Positions 1-10,151 are shown, numbered from the stretch's first letter. The stretch is DNA of 64,000 nucleotides from Runella sp. CRIBMP (GCF_009905605.1 NZ_JAAAKZ010000001.1:186001-250000), one strand, 5' to 3'. Program-made: numbers and translations. The notes: generated from the sequence alone by a model not told the origin.

Positions 1-917
1 GAGCCTCATTATTTATACTTTCTGTACTTTGGGCAGTTTCCTGCAAGAGGCCAGAAGATTCAACGTCTCACGGCCGGGTTACTATTACTGCGGATGAGTC
101 TCTCCAACCCATGCTTGATCAGGTGTATCAGGCTTATGAGCATACCTTTCCAGAAACGCATTTTGATGTTCGGTATCTCCCTGAACATCAAGCGGCTGCT
201 TTTATGTTGAAAGACAGCGCTCGTCTGGCATTTGTGACCCGTGAGTTCACGTCCGAAGAACAGAAAGTTTTTAAGTCTAAAGGAATAAAATACAATCCTC
301 AACACATTGCCACGGATGGGGTGGCTTTGTTAATAAATCGTTCTAATCCCGATACACTGATTACGCTAGAGCAAATATCAGGGGTATTTAAAGGAACAAT
401 CAAAACATGGGGGCAGCTTGGAAGGGCTAATCATGCAGAGGATATTGTTCTGGTATTTGACAATGCCAATTCGAGTAACCTTAATTTTATCATGAAAAAA
501 TTTGGCCTGTCGGATGTGAAAGGACTTAATATTTTTTCGGCAGGTTCCAACAAAAAAGTCATAGAATATGTAAAGCAACACCCCAATGCTTTAGGGTTTA
601 TTGGGGTAAGTTGGATAAGTGATGGAGAGGCGCCACTTACGGCCGAACTTTCTCAAGGGCTGCGCGTAATGGGAGTAGCTGAGAAACCAAATCCTGCCAA
701 AGAAGATTATTATCAGCCTTTTCAGGATGATTTAAAGTGGAGAAGATACCCGCTGCATCGGAAAGTGTACGTTATAAGTCGTGAGATGCACTCGGGCTTA
801 GGCAGTGGATTGGTCAATTATATTATGCGGGATGTGGGGAGTTTAGTTATTGAAAAGTGCGGTCTGTGGCCGGCAAAACCATTTAATCGGGAAGTAATTT
901 TAAAGAAAGAAATATAA
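1..917 (+). CDS. PstS-like phosphate-binding lipoprotein (5' end outside window)
   Basis: The frame is open from base 3 to the stop at 917, so the start codon lies left of the window. The first residues visible are a hydrophobic segment ending in AVSC (Cys codon at 42-44), a lipobox, so the protein is probably an exported, lipid-anchored periplasmic binding protein. The body has the PBP-like order of phosphate-binding proteins: the stretch with TDGVALLINRSNPD followed by LEQISGVFKGTIKTWGQL matches the usual pattern before the ligand loop of PstS. Total visible length is about 305 residues, close to family size. Substrate is inferred; other anions are possible. No pst transporter genes follow. 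Confidence 0.75.
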   Translation, partial: ASLFILSVLWAVSCKRPEDSTSHGRVTITADESLQPMLDQVYQAYEHTFPETHFDVRYLPEHQAAAFMLKDSARLAFVTREFTSEEQKVFKSKGIKYNPQHIATDGVALLINRSNPDTLITLEQISGVFKGTIKTWGQLGRANHAEDIVLVFDNANSSNLNFIMKKFGLSDVKGLNIFSAGSNKKVIEYVKQHPNALGFIGVSWISDGEAPLTAELSQGLRVMGVAEKPNPAKEDYYQPFQDDLKWRRYPLHRKVYVISREMHSGLGSGLVNYIMRDVGSLVIEKCGLWPAKPFNREVILKKEI

Positions 918-943
918 AATTTTTCGGTTATCTAACAATTTCA

Positions 944-951
944 TAGTTTTG
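944..951 (+). promoter_or_regulatory. Candidate -7 element of the TPR gene
   Basis: TAGTTTTG fits the Bacteroidota -7 consensus TAnnTTTG and lies 65 bases before the ATG at 1016. No perfect -33 TTTG is seen at the usual distance. Confidence 0.4.
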
Positions 952-1015
952 TTACCCGTTGTTTGAGTCATTTAAACTTTTTTTTATATCACCTCCATTT
1001 TCAACCTACTGAAAG

Positions 1016-2776
1016 ATGAACATTAGATTCAAATCGTGGTTGGTAGCGTTTGCAGCAAGTGCGTTTGTCTACAGTCAGACTTCTGCTCAAGACATCGCCA
1101 CCGGTCTAAAGCAATTGGACGGCAACCAGGCTTGCTTGGCGAAAGAAACATTTGAGAAGTTGGCCACTGCCACCCCTTCTGCCGACAACCAGTTCTACTT
1201 AGGCTACTACTACCTCCGCACCAAGCAGCCTGATCTCGCAAAAGCTGCATTTGAAAAAGGCTTAGCCGCAGACCCCAAGAGCAAAGAAAACCTCAATAAG
1301 GTAGGAATGGGAGCTGTTGCTTTGGCCCAAGGTGACCGTACAGGCGCCCAAACGATTTTTGCCGAAGTGCTAAAGGCAACCAAAAACAAGAATGTAAATG
1401 TACTGCAACGTATCAGCGAAGCGTACACTGGCTATGTGGTGATAGATTCAATGAAACCTATCTACAAAACAACTGACCCAGCCAAGGCGGTAGAATTAGC
1501 TGATATTGCGATTGCATTGATGCTGAAAGGCGGAGATAAAAATCAGGAAGTTTACATGGCCAAGGGAGATGCATTTTACATTAAAGGCGAAGCAGGACCT
1601 GCGGTGTCGGCTTATGAAGATGCCATTAATGTCACTCCAGGCTTAGGAAAAGCTTTCGCTAAAGTGGCTAAAATTTATTGGGGTGGCCGCAATTACGAAT
1701 TGGCCCAAACCAACTTTAAAAAAGCAATTGAGGTAGACCCCAATTATGCACCTGCCAACAAAGAATACGCTGAACTGTACTTCTACGTTCGTCAATATAA
1801 GCAAGCATCTCGTTACATGGACGCTTACATAGAAAAGATTGCGGCGTGTGCTTCAGATGATGAAGTGTTGCGTAGTGCGCAGTTTAACTTCGTAGCGGAG
1901 GAGTTCTCAAAAGTAAACTCGAAAATTGCGAAAGTAATGAGCAGTGGCCGCACCAGCGATGTGCTGTATCGTATGATGGGATGGGCCGCGTACAAAGAAA
2001 ATCAGTATGAGAAAGCCATCGAAAACCTGAATAAGTTTTTGAAACAGGCACCACAAAAAGCAATTGATAACGATTATCGCTACCTTGGAAATGCGATGTT
2101 GCGTGTTTCTCCAGCGGATACCGCTGCCGCCGTGGCGAATTTGGAGAAAGCAGCAGAAATGGACACCGTTGATAACGGTTACAAAGAAATTGCCGCGTTT
2201 TACAATGCTGCCAAGGATTACGAAAAAGCGATTGTTTACTACAAGAAAGTAATTGCTCGCGAAAAAACGCCAGGCTTACAAGATTATGTAAACCTCTCTT
2301 TGCCTTTGTATAACGTTGCCAACAGAACCTTTGCTTCGGGGCCTGACTCTCTTGCTTTGCGTGAGAAAAAGCGTAACTACTTCTTAGCGGCAGATTCATT
2401 GTATATAAAAATGATTGAGCGTAAGCCAGATTATCTATACGCTCACGGCCAACGGGCAAAAGCTAATTACTTTGCCTACACCCGTGAAGAAGCGATGACA
2501 AATGGTATTGCGATTCCGCTCATGGAAAACTATATCAAGCTTGCTTCGGCCGTTCCAATGGACGATGCTATAAAGGCCAACTTCAAGTTGTTTTACCAAG
2601 TGCTTGGGGCATACAGTGTGATTACGCTTAAGGATGAAGCCAAAGCGAAGGAATGGTTTACTAAATTGTTGGAGATTGATCCAGGCAATAAAGTAGCGAA
2701 TGACTTCCTGAACCCGCCAGCACCAGAGCAGCCTGCTCAACCAGCAGCTAAGCCTCCAGTGAAGAAAAAAGCATAA
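1016..2776 (+). CDS. Secreted TPR-repeat protein
   Basis: 586 residues with an N-terminal signal peptide (hydrophobic stretch up to SQTSAQ, cleavage near residue 24) followed almost entirely by tetratricopeptide repeats; recognisable units include NQFYLGYYYLRTKQPDLAKAAF, the repeat around GKAFAKVAKIYWGGRNYELA, and NDYRYLGNAMLRVSPADT further on. The tail is Pro/Ala rich and ends in a run of lysines. TPR proteins are scaffolds for protein interactions; partner and role cannot be read here. It stands alone, flanked by a candidate promoter and a clear terminator at 2791-2827. Confidence 0.85.
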   Translation: MNIRFKSWLVAFAASAFVYSQTSAQDIATGLKQLDGNQACLAKETFEKLATATPSADNQFYLGYYYLRTKQPDLAKAAFEKGLAADPKSKENLNKVGMGAVALAQGDRTGAQTIFAEVLKATKNKNVNVLQRISEAYTGYVVIDSMKPIYKTTDPAKAVELADIAIALMLKGGDKNQEVYMAKGDAFYIKGEAGPAVSAYEDAINVTPGLGKAFAKVAKIYWGGRNYELAQTNFKKAIEVDPNYAPANKEYAELYFYVRQYKQASRYMDAYIEKIAACASDDEVLRSAQFNFVAEEFSKVNSKIAKVMSSGRTSDVLYRMMGWAAYKENQYEKAIENLNKFLKQAPQKAIDNDYRYLGNAMLRVSPADTAAAVANLEKAAEMDTVDNGYKEIAAFYNAAKDYEKAIVYYKKVIAREKTPGLQDYVNLSLPLYNVANRTFASGPDSLALREKKRNYFLAADSLYIKMIERKPDYLYAHGQRAKANYFAYTREEAMTNGIAIPLMENYIKLASAVPMDDAIKANFKLFYQVLGAYSVITLKDEAKAKEWFTKLLEIDPGNKVANDFLNPPAPEQPAQPAAKPPVKKKA

Positions 2777-2790
2777 AAACATTATGTATA

Positions 2791-2827
2791 AAAAAAGCCT
2801 CTCGTGTCGATCACGAGGGGCTTTTTT
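2791..2827 (+). terminator. Rho-independent terminator of the TPR gene
   Basis: A 16-base stem (AAAAAAGCCTCTCGTG with its complement, one G-T pair) around a short TCGAT loop ends in a T run. It is A-rich on the left, so it could also serve the convergent small gene. Confidence 0.85.
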
Positions 2828-2842
2828 GTAGCGCTTAAAAAA

Positions 2843-3049
2843 TTAAAGAGCCAATTGTTGTCTACTAAAATACTGATTTAATACAACGTGGTATTTTTCA
2901 TTAAAATGTTCATAACACCACGTTTTAAGCCGTTTTACATCTTCAGGCAACAGCACCTTCAGCGCCTTTCGTAACTCTTTTTCAAACAGCTTTTTGTCAA
3001 AACTTACTTTCACAAGCACAGTCTTAATAAACTCTAACATAGTCGCCAT
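2843..3049 (-). CDS. Small protein of unknown function
   Basis: 68 residues, rich in Lys and Leu, predicted helical; ends in RQQLAL. No signal peptide, no membrane segment and no domain I recognise. It begins with MATMLEF, so the start could be either Met at residue 1 or 4. It faces the TPR gene across the terminator at 2791-2827 and is transcribed away from the BatD-like gene. A conserved short Cytophagales hypothetical is likely but unproven. Confidence 0.45.
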   Translation of the reverse strand: MATMLEFIKTVLVKVSFDKKLFEKELRKALKVLLPEDVKRLKTWCYEHFNEKYHVVLNQYFSRQQLAL

Positions 3050-3162
3050 AGTAGATTCATAATTTTAAAGAAATGGATAAGAGGATGGACCTTTGGTAAA
3101 TTAACGAACTGGGTGTAGGTATTATGTCGTACGAGTCTGTTAATTTTGCATTAAATATAACG

Positions 3163-4578
3163 ATGAAAAAAGAAAACAGATATATACTTTTTTTGATTTT
3201 TTTTTGGACTATATCCATAGCTCAATCTCAAGTGCCTGAAAACCCCTTTGAGATTGAATTTAGCGGTACAAAAATTAACGTACAGGAGCCTTTTACCATC
3301 TCAGTTAAAGTAACGGGACTTGAACAAGTACCATTGATTTCATTCCCTGACAATATCAAAAATTTTCAAAAACGAGAAAGTTCGCGGTCAAGTCTTACAA
3401 ATCAGGTGGGTGGGAAAACGATTGTGACATACACCATTTCACAGAATTATTATCCGATAAAAACGGGGACGTTTACAATAGGTTCACTTGAAATTTTAGT
3501 AAATAAGCAAATCCTGCGCTCAGAAGGGACTACAGTGACGGTTGAATCTGCCACTGAGGAAGAAACAGAAGAAATCTCTCAAGAATCGGCTGAAATAAGT
3601 GCAGAATTGGAAAAAGAGGCTTCACAAGGAGTGTTTTTAGCGGTTAGTGTAGATAAAAAGCGGGTATATGTGCAACAGGGTTTTAACTTGCGACTTTCCT
3701 TGCTCGTTTCTGAGAACAATGCCGCAGAAATGGATTTCTACGAAGTAGAAAAGCAGCTGGAAAAAGTCCTCAAACTACTCAAGCCAGCCAATTGTTGGGA
3801 AGAAAATTTCGGTATTCAGGAAATTCCTGATATTCCGATAACTATTAATGGAAAACGATTTACTGAGTATCGGATTTATCAGGCTTCCTTTTTTCCTCTA
3901 AATAACCAATCTATTAGACTTCCTTCGGTGGGTTGGATGATGAAAATGATAACAAAGTCGGAAGAAGGAAAAGATGTGATAGAATTAAAAACCTATACCT
4001 CTAAACCGCTCACGATTGAAGTAATGAGTCTTCCGCCTCACCCGCTACGAAATCAGGTCATCGTTGGAAATTTTAGATTAGAAGAAAAAATTAACAGCAG
4101 TCAACTTAAGACTGGAAATAGTTATCGGTATAATTTTAGCATAGTGGGCGAAGGAAATATTCAATCTATTCGTGAACCAACATTTACGAATATGGCATTA
4201 TTTGATGTATACCCGCCTGATATTGAAAATAACATAGTGCGACAAAAAAACAGGATTGCTGGTGCAAAAACGCTTCAGTATCAGGTGATTCCAAAACAAA
4301 GTGGTAATTATTCGTTAAACAATTTGGTATTTTGGGTCTATTTTAACCCTCAGAAGCAAAAATACGATACGCTGCATTCAACGCTGAATCTGACGATTGT
4401 TGGAGAAAATGTTCAGAATACGCAATTGTTGACTTCGGATGCCGAGTCGGTTTATACGGGCATTGAGCAATGGGACAGTATGAAACCAGTGGTTGATTAC
4501 CAGACCATTATTCGCAATATTGCCAACATCTTAATTGTAATAATGTTGATTGTAATGATTTTTATGTTTAGAAAATAA
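3163..4578 (+). CDS. BatD-like (oxygen tolerance) membrane protein
   Basis: About 471 residues from the ATG at 3163; an in-frame ATG at 3124 exists but would put 13 residues before an obvious signal peptide ([22 protein letters not shown]). After it comes the BatD hallmark start [21 protein letters not shown] and two Ig-like beta domains, an acidic spacer rich in Glu around residues 150-175, and one C-terminal membrane helix ([17 protein letters not shown]). BatD proteins sit in the cell envelope with BatA/B/C/E; here none of the partners is adjacent. It is shorter than usual BatD and overlaps aroC by one base, so the two are co-translated. Confidence 0.7.
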   Translation: MKKENRYILFLIFFWTISIAQSQVPENPFEIEFSGTKINVQEPFTISVKVTGLEQVPLISFPDNIKNFQKRESSRSSLTNQVGGKTIVTYTISQNYYPIKTGTFTIGSLEILVNKQILRSEGTTVTVESATEEETEEISQESAEISAELEKEASQGVFLAVSVDKKRVYVQQGFNLRLSLLVSENNAAEMDFYEVEKQLEKVLKLLKPANCWEENFGIQEIPDIPITINGKRFTEYRIYQASFFPLNNQSIRLPSVGWMMKMITKSEEGKDVIELKTYTSKPLTIEVMSLPPHPLRNQVIVGNFRLEEKINSSQLKTGNSYRYNFSIVGEGNIQSIREPTFTNMALFDVYPPDIENNIVRQKNRIAGAKTLQYQVIPKQSGNYSLNNLVFWVYFNPQKQKYDTLHSTLNLTIVGENVQNTQLLTSDAESVYTGIEQWDSMKPVVDYQTIIRNIANILIVIMLIVMIFMFRK

Positions 4579-5660
4579 TGAGCAGTACGTACGGAAAAAT
4601 ATTTAAAATAGCCACCTTCGGCGAATCACACGGCGCCGCCATTGGGGTAGTTGTAGAAGGATGTCCTGCGGGCGTAACGTTTGATTTGGCGTTTATTCAG
4701 CAAGAGCTAGATCGTCGCAAACCTGGCCAATCGCGCATTACAACCCAACGCCGCGAAGCTGATACGGTGCAGGTTTTGTCAGGGGTGTTTGAAGAAAAAA
4801 CAACGGGTACGCCCATCTCAATGGTGATTTGGAACGAAGACCAGCGCAGCAAGGATTATTCACACATTGCTGATCAATATCGGCCGTCACACGCGGATTT
4901 TACCTATCAAACCAAGTATGGTGTTCGGGATTATCGGGGAGGAGGGCGTAGTTCTGCCCGCGAAACGGCGGCCAGGGTGGCTGCGGGAGCCTTAGCAAAA
5001 TTAGTACTTGCTGACCTCGGTGTAACGGTCCAGGGGTATGTTTCGCAGGTTGGAAAGTTGAAATTGGATAAAGAATATCACGAACTTGACCTATCGCTGA
5101 CCGACTCTAACGCCGTTCGTTGTCCCGATCCAGTGATGGCGCAATCAATGTTTGACTACATTGACGCTATTCGTAAGGAAGGCGATTCCATCGGTGGTAT
5201 TGTAAGCTGCGTACTCAAAGGTGTTCCAGTAGGATGGGGCGAGCCCGTATTTGATAAACTTCATGCGGAGCTTGGGAAAGCAATGCTCAGTATCAATGCT
5301 GTTAAAGGATTTGAATACGGCAGTGGGTTTGCGGGCGTGGAATTGCTGGGTTCTGAACACAACGACGCTTTTTATACCGACGAGGACGGCAGAGTACGTA
5401 CCCGTACCAATCATTCAGGAGGGATTCAGGGCGGAATTTCCAACGGTGAAGATATTTTCTTTAACGTGGCTTTTAAGCCCGTAGCGACCATCATGCAGGA
5501 GCAAGAAAGTGTAAACCGTGAAGGAGAGAAAATTTTGGTACAGGGCAAGGGAAGGCACGACCCGTGCGTGTTGCCAAGAGCCGTCCCAATCGTGGAAGCT
5601 ATGGCCGCGCTGGTCTTGGTAGATTTCTACCTGAGAGATAGGACAATCCGGCATAAATAG
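4578..5660 (+). CDS. aroC: Chorismate synthase
   Basis: 360 residues, the normal family length. It converts 5-enolpyruvylshikimate-3-phosphate to chorismate with reduced FMN, the last step of the shikimate pathway. Family signatures are present in order: [18 protein letters not shown] near the N-terminus, then [14 protein letters not shown] and [21 protein letters not shown], and the late [13 protein letters not shown] motif. The ATG overlaps the TAA of the upstream BatD-like gene (TAATG), so start and co-translation are well supported. Confidence 0.97.
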   Translation: MSSTYGKIFKIATFGESHGAAIGVVVEGCPAGVTFDLAFIQQELDRRKPGQSRITTQRREADTVQVLSGVFEEKTTGTPISMVIWNEDQRSKDYSHIADQYRPSHADFTYQTKYGVRDYRGGGRSSARETAARVAAGALAKLVLADLGVTVQGYVSQVGKLKLDKEYHELDLSLTDSNAVRCPDPVMAQSMFDYIDAIRKEGDSIGGIVSCVLKGVPVGWGEPVFDKLHAELGKAMLSINAVKGFEYGSGFAGVELLGSEHNDAFYTDEDGRVRTRTNHSGGIQGGISNGEDIFFNVAFKPVATIMQEQESVNREGEKILVQGKGRHDPCVLPRAVPIVEAMAALVLVDFYLRDRTIRHK

Positions 5661-5674
5661 TTTGACTTTAGCCG

Positions 5675-5682
5675 TATCTTTG
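5675..5682 (+). promoter_or_regulatory. Candidate -7 element of dnaN
   Basis: TATCTTTG matches TAnnTTTG and lies 35 bases before the dnaN start in the short gap after aroC. No clear -33 TTTG at the usual spacing. Confidence 0.45.
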
Positions 5683-5716
5683 CTAAATTTGTTAATAAAT
5701 AAATATTTTCCTAGCT

Positions 5717-6844
5717 ATGAAATTTACTGTATCGTCGTCGGTTTTGCTTAAACAACTCGCAGCGATTAACGGCGTCGTTTCCACTAATCCGATTGTTCCT
5801 ATTCTTGAAAATTTTCTGTTTCAGCTAGATAACAACCTGCTTACTGTTACAGCGTCGGATTTACAGACGGTGATGGTAACAGAATTGCCAGTGGAATCAT
5901 CAGATAAAGGGGCGATTGCGATTCCTGCCAAACTGCTTTTAGATACCCTGCGCGGTTTACCAGAGCAGCCGATTACGCTCAACATAGATGGTGATACCTT
6001 TGGTATTGAAATTATCTCTGACAATGGCCGTTATAAACTTTCGGGAGAAAACCCCATCGACTTTCCGAAGATACCTTCGGTCAATCGGGCGTTCTCGGTT
6101 GAGTTATCGTCTCATGCCCTTTCAAATGCCATTGCCAATACGCTCTTTGCGACCAGTACCGACGAGTTGCGTCCTGCCATGACAGGGGTGTTTTTGCAAC
6201 TCGGCGCTGATTACGCCACGTTTGTGGCTACCGACGGCCACCGGCTGATTCGATATCGTCGATATGATGTCAAGTCGTTGGTCGATACTACCATGATTAT
6301 TCCACGGAAAGCGTTGAATCTATTGAAGACTTCGCTCCCCTCGGAGAGTGTACCCGTCAAAGCCGAGTTCAGCCAAGCCAACGCCTTTTTTAGTTTTGCC
6401 AATATTCGCATGATTTGCCGGTTGATTGATGAGCGCTTTCCTGACTATGAAAACGCGATTCCAACCAATAATCCAAACGTGTTGACCATCAGTCGGGGTG
6501 AGGTACTGAATTCATTGCGTCGTATTTCGATTTACTCAAACCGGACTACGCACCAAATTCGGTTGAAACTCACACCACCAAACCAACTTGTCATTTCGGC
6601 CGAAGATTTAGACTATTCTAATGAAGCCAATGAGCGCCTGTTGTGTGAATACAACGGCGATGAAATGGAGATTGGGTTCAACGCCAAGTTTTTAATTGAA
6701 ATGCTGAATAACTTAGATACAAGTACATTGTCATTTGAGTTGTCGGCACCTAACCGTGCAGGGCTTGTAGTGCCGTTGGAAAAAGAAGATGATGAGGATA
6801 TTCTGATGCTGGTCATGCCAGTGATGTTGAATACCTATGCTTAA
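5717..6844 (+). CDS. dnaN: DNA polymerase III sliding clamp, beta subunit
   Basis: 375 residues, normal for the beta clamp. The ring-shaped dimer tethers polymerase III to DNA. The N-terminus MKFTVSSSVLLKQLAAINGVV, the ENFLFQLDNN strand, the ATDGHRLIRYRR motif and the C-terminal end VMPVML are family features of the three repeated clamp domains. dnaA and recF are not beside it; in Bacteroidota dnaN is often separated from dnaA, so this gives no reliable sign of the origin. A strong terminator follows. Confidence 0.97.
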   Translation: MKFTVSSSVLLKQLAAINGVVSTNPIVPILENFLFQLDNNLLTVTASDLQTVMVTELPVESSDKGAIAIPAKLLLDTLRGLPEQPITLNIDGDTFGIEIISDNGRYKLSGENPIDFPKIPSVNRAFSVELSSHALSNAIANTLFATSTDELRPAMTGVFLQLGADYATFVATDGHRLIRYRRYDVKSLVDTTMIIPRKALNLLKTSLPSESVPVKAEFSQANAFFSFANIRMICRLIDERFPDYENAIPTNNPNVLTISRGEVLNSLRRISIYSNRTTHQIRLKLTPPNQLVISAEDLDYSNEANERLLCEYNGDEMEIGFNAKFLIEMLNNLDTSTLSFELSAPNRAGLVVPLEKEDDEDILMLVMPVMLNTYA

Positions 6845-6855
6845 TATATAAGGAT

Positions 6856-6904
6856 AAAAGTTGAAGGTTAGGGGACTTGTTGTGTTTTCTAACCTTCAAC
6901 TTTT
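6856..6904 (+). terminator. Terminator of dnaN
   Basis: A perfect 16-base inverted repeat (AAAAGTTGAAGGTTAG and its complement) with a 17-base loop, followed by T residues. Any start codon inside it for the next gene (for example at 6861) is therefore unlikely. Confidence 0.8.
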
Positions 6905-6920
6905 CAGTAGCTTATGGGCC

Positions 6921-7583
6921 ATGTCGACGCAAAAAACACCTTTACTGCCGAGTCTCTCGGCTTTTTTTTTAACGGTATTACCCTTCATTACGAGTTCGAT
7001 ATTAGGGGCTTGGATTATCAGAAATGAAGCGCTTATTGAGCGTTTTAATCTACAAGATTGGGCAATTGTGTGCGTTGTATGTGCATTGGCGTGTGCATTG
7101 GCGTTAATTCCGCCTACTTTGCTGGCTTTTGCTTTTGGGTATTTTCTGGGATGGTGGGCATTGGTCCCGTTGATTTTGCTCAATCTCGCGGCCATTGCCC
7201 TCGTGTACGAGATCACCAAACGTTTGAATGGTGAGGTGCTACTGCGTTATCTTTCGCATTTCCCGCGGGTAGTGTCGATGCTGAATCGTATTCAGAAAGA
7301 TGAATTACAATTCGTTTTTTTTACCAAACTCTCCCCCGTTGTTCCGTTTGCACTGACCAATCTTATATTCTCACTATTGAAAATACGCTTTTCCAACGTC
7401 ATTTTGGGCGGTTTCCTTGGCATGATTCCACGTACGGCGTTGGCAGTTTGGGTCGGACTTGAAGCAAAAGGATTACGTCAATTGATTGAAAATCCCAACG
7501 AAAATATAACCAGCCGGGTGGTAGTGATCATTCTAGTGATTGTATCTGTAATTGGCCTTACCCGAGTATTTGTGAAGCGGTAG
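6921..7583 (+). CDS. TVP38/TMEM64-family (VTT domain) membrane protein
   Basis: 220 residues from the ATG at 6921. The longer frame beginning at 6861 would start inside the dnaN terminator hairpin and is rejected. Several membrane helices are seen (LPSLSAFFLTVLPFITSSIL, IVCVVCALACALALI, FAFGYFLGWWALVPLILLNLA, and two more near the C-terminus). The central FAFGYFLGW...G segment and the FTKLSPVVPFALTNLIFSLLKI block are typical of the VTT (DedA/TVP38) superfamily. Members are thought to act in lipid or undecaprenyl carrier flipping; the substrate here is unknown. Confidence 0.8.
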   Translation: MSTQKTPLLPSLSAFFLTVLPFITSSILGAWIIRNEALIERFNLQDWAIVCVVCALACALALIPPTLLAFAFGYFLGWWALVPLILLNLAAIALVYEITKRLNGEVLLRYLSHFPRVVSMLNRIQKDELQFVFFTKLSPVVPFALTNLIFSLLKIRFSNVILGGFLGMIPRTALAVWVGLEAKGLRQLIENPNENITSRVVVIILVIVSVIGLTRVFVKR

Positions 7584-7622
7584 CCTTAATGTTTACGGGC
7601 TTTGAGTCGTAAAAGTAGGGTT

Positions 7623-8384
7623 TTAAACAAACCACTCCGCTACTTTTTCAATTAAACGGTGATGCCCCGTTTTAAGAATAATTGGTGCTGAATTTGGCAG
7701 GCGTTTCATTAAAGGCTGTACATAAGAAGCGGGTAATACCGCATCAAACCGCCCTAAAAATAGCTTTAAATCAATTTTATATTTGAGAATGATACTTGCT
7801 ACTGCGGGAATATCAGGCTGGATGGTGCTAAAACCAACCCATGAGCGGTAAATGCGCTCGCGTTGGGCGGCAGTGGCAAGGGTGGACTGGGCAAATTTTA
7901 CTGCGCTCTTCTCCACCAATCCTAATTTCAGAAATGGGTAAGCCAACTTTTTAAAGTGTTCGACGTTCCCAACAACGAATTTAAAGAGTTTTTTTGTTAG
8001 CCAAAATCGCGTTGCCAACCGATACCACGGGCTTTCAGTAATTCCATCGGGAGCCAATAGCCAGCAGGAGATAATCTGGTTTGGGAATAGTTGTAGCGTA
8101 GCCAAGGCAAATTTGCCTCCCATGCTGAACCCGACAACCGAAAAAGTTTGCAGGTGATTTTCGGCCAAAAAGACCTCTAGGGTGTCTTGCCACTCCGCCA
8201 TGGACAGTTTTTCGGTATCCATGGCGGGGCTTTTTCCGTGAAATGGTAAATCAAAAAGGTAAAATGTGTATTGTCTCTTCAAGACATTGACCAAGGGCAA
8301 AAAACAGCGATGGTCTTGTCCAATGCCGTGAAATGCCAAAAGAGGCAGTGGGCCATCGCCGTAGGTTTGATAATGGAGGCGCAT
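7623..8384 (-). CDS. Alpha/beta hydrolase
   Basis: 253 residues. The fold is shown by the HGIGQDHRCF oxyanion-hole segment, the nucleophile elbow VVGFSMGGK (Ser near residue 107), the acid around GRFDAVLP and the catalytic His in ILKTGHHRLI. Family members hydrolyse esters or lactones, or act in menaquinone synthesis (MenH-like); the substrate cannot be told. The start lies 9 bases after the stop of the gamma-glutamyltransferase gene, so the two probably form an operon with this gene second. Confidence 0.85.
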   Translation of the reverse strand: MRLHYQTYGDGPLPLLAFHGIGQDHRCFLPLVNVLKRQYTFYLFDLPFHGKSPAMDTEKLSMAEWQDTLEVFLAENHLQTFSVVGFSMGGKFALATLQLFPNQIISCWLLAPDGITESPWYRLATRFWLTKKLFKFVVGNVEHFKKLAYPFLKLGLVEKSAVKFAQSTLATAAQRERIYRSWVGFSTIQPDIPAVASIILKYKIDLKLFLGRFDAVLPASYVQPLMKRLPNSAPIILKTGHHRLIEKVAEWFV

Positions 8385-8393
8385 TTGAAGGAT

Positions 8394-10151
8394 TTAGTAG
8401 CCAACACTCGTATCGTCACCTCGGGGGTCAGAGCCACCTTCGAGACGACCGTCGGGCAGTACCAAAATGCAGTCCATGCGTCCGATGGTATTGCGTTGCA
8501 TTTCAAGAATGTATGATTTTGAAAGCAATCGTTGCAGAACGCCTTCCGTAAAAGCACCGTTTTCAAAAGTAGTTTTATCGGGAAGCCACTGATGGTGAAA
8601 TTTATACGCGTTTACGGCCTGTTGCATGGTCATACCGTGCTCTACCACGTTCAGGATGGTTTGAAAGACTGACGTGATGATTGTTGACCCGCCGGGCGTT
8701 CCGACAACCATGTATAATTTTTTGTCTTTTTCGAGAATCGTAGGGGTCATGGAGGATAACATTCGTTTGCCGGGAGCAATGGCGTTGGCTTTGTTGCCAA
8801 TCAATCCAAACATGTTGGGAACACCCGGTTTAATGCTGAAATCGTCCATTTCATTGTTCATAAAGAAGCCCGCTCCTTTGACAATCACGCGGCTGCCGTA
8901 GCCGCCGTTGAGGGTTGTCGTCACCGAAACAGCATTGCCTTCACGGTCTACAATCGAAAAATGCGTTGTTTCCATGCTTTCATAACCCGAAATATCACCG
9001 CCTTTGATGGCCTTGCTATCGGTTGCTTTGGCGAAATCAAAATCTTTCCAGCGATTTTTCAGGTAGTTGGAAGCGATGAGTTGTTTGATGGGTACTTTCA
9101 CAAAATCAGGGTCGCCCAAAAACTTGGCACGGTCGGCATAAACGCGACGCTCGGCCTCAATCATGACCTGAACGGTAGAGTCTGAATGCCAACCCCAACG
9201 TTTGAGAGGATAAGGTTCAACCAGTTTCATCAATTGCAATAAAGCCACGCCACCACTCGAAACGGGCGGCATCGTAATGAGTTTGTAGTCTTTGTACTTG
9301 CCAACGAGTGGCTTACGCCAAACGGCTTGGTATTGCTTTAAGTCTTCGGCCGAAATAAAACCTTTGCCACGCTGCATTTCGGCCACGAGCAAATCTGCCG
9401 TTTCACCTTCATAAAAACCTGCCCTGCCGCGTTCCTGAATACGCCGTAACGTTTTCCCCAAATCTGCTTGGATGAGGGTATCACCCGCTTGCCAATCGCG
9501 GCCATCATTGCGCCGAAAATACGTGGTATCGGCGTTGATTTTTAACAAATCACCTTTGATGCGGTTGAGACCAGTCGCTTCTTTGGTGGTAAGAATGACG
9601 CCCTTTTCCGCCAAATCAATGGCGGGTTGTAATAAGGTAGCCCAAGAAAGTTTTGAGAATTTTTCGTGGATTTGCACCATGCCGTCTACTGAACCAGGAA
9701 CCCCGCTTGCCAGGTGGCCCGTCATGCTTAATCCAGGGATTACGTTGCCTTGGGCATCCAAATACATGTCTTTATGGCCTTGGATGGGCGCTTTTTCGCG
9801 AAAATCAAGGGTGTAGTTTTTGCCTTTTTTGGAACGATAGACAAAAAAGCCGCCCCCACCAATGTTACCTGCTGACGGATGTACCACCGCCAATGCAAAC
9901 TGAACGGCCACGGCCGCATCGGCAGCGGAGCCTCCCTTTTTTAAAATTTCAGTTCCCACTCGTGAGGCTTCTGGATGAGCCGTTGCGACCATGCCATTGG
10001 AAGCAATAACTCCCTGACGGTCTGAATAAAATGGTTTTTGGTTGGGGTCGTCGGTGAGAAATTGGTAAAAACCTTTGTTTTCTTTTACTTCTTGACCAAA
10101 AGCAGAAAAGCCGATACATACGGCCAGTACGTTGATGAAAAATTTGTTCAT
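8394..10151 (-). CDS. ggt: Gamma-glutamyltransferase
   Basis: 585 residues with a signal peptide (cleavage near FSAFGQ, residue 20). It breaks glutathione and other gamma-glutamyl compounds in the periplasm. It is made as a proenzyme that cuts itself before the nucleophile Thr395 in METTHFSIVD; the small subunit starts there. Other family marks are the GGSAADAAVAVQ and SAGNIGGGGFFVY segments near the N-terminus, the GYGSRVIVKGAGFFMNNEMDDF stretch and the SSMTPTILE and GTPGGSTIITSV motifs. The gene leads a two-gene operon with the hydrolase downstream. Confidence 0.95.
   Translation of the reverse strand: MNKFFINVLAVCIGFSAFGQEVKENKGFYQFLTDDPNQKPFYSDRQGVIASNGMVATAHPEASRVGTEILKKGGSAADAAVAVQFALAVVHPSAGNIGGGGFFVYRSKKGKNYTLDFREKAPIQGHKDMYLDAQGNVIPGLSMTGHLASGVPGSVDGMVQIHEKFSKLSWATLLQPAIDLAEKGVILTTKEATGLNRIKGDLLKINADTTYFRRNDGRDWQAGDTLIQADLGKTLRRIQERGRAGFYEGETADLLVAEMQRGKGFISAEDLKQYQAVWRKPLVGKYKDYKLITMPPVSSGGVALLQLMKLVEPYPLKRWGWHSDSTVQVMIEAERRVYADRAKFLGDPDFVKVPIKQLIASNYLKNRWKDFDFAKATDSKAIKGGDISGYESMETTHFSIVDREGNAVSVTTTLNGGYGSRVIVKGAGFFMNNEMDDFSIKPGVPNMFGLIGNKANAIAPGKRMLSSMTPTILEKDKKLYMVVGTPGGSTIITSVFQTILNVVEHGMTMQQAVNAYKFHHQWLPDKTTFENGAFTEGVLQRLLSKSYILEMQRNTIGRMDCILVLPDGRLEGGSDPRGDDTSVGY

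Noticed and set aside
1884-2459. Minus-strand frame of 191 residues inside the TPR gene
   Set aside because: No start signal, rich in Arg/Ser/Gln, opposite to clear TPR repeats.
6861-6920. Earlier start for the VTT membrane protein
   Set aside because: It would begin inside the perfect dnaN terminator hairpin (6856-6904).
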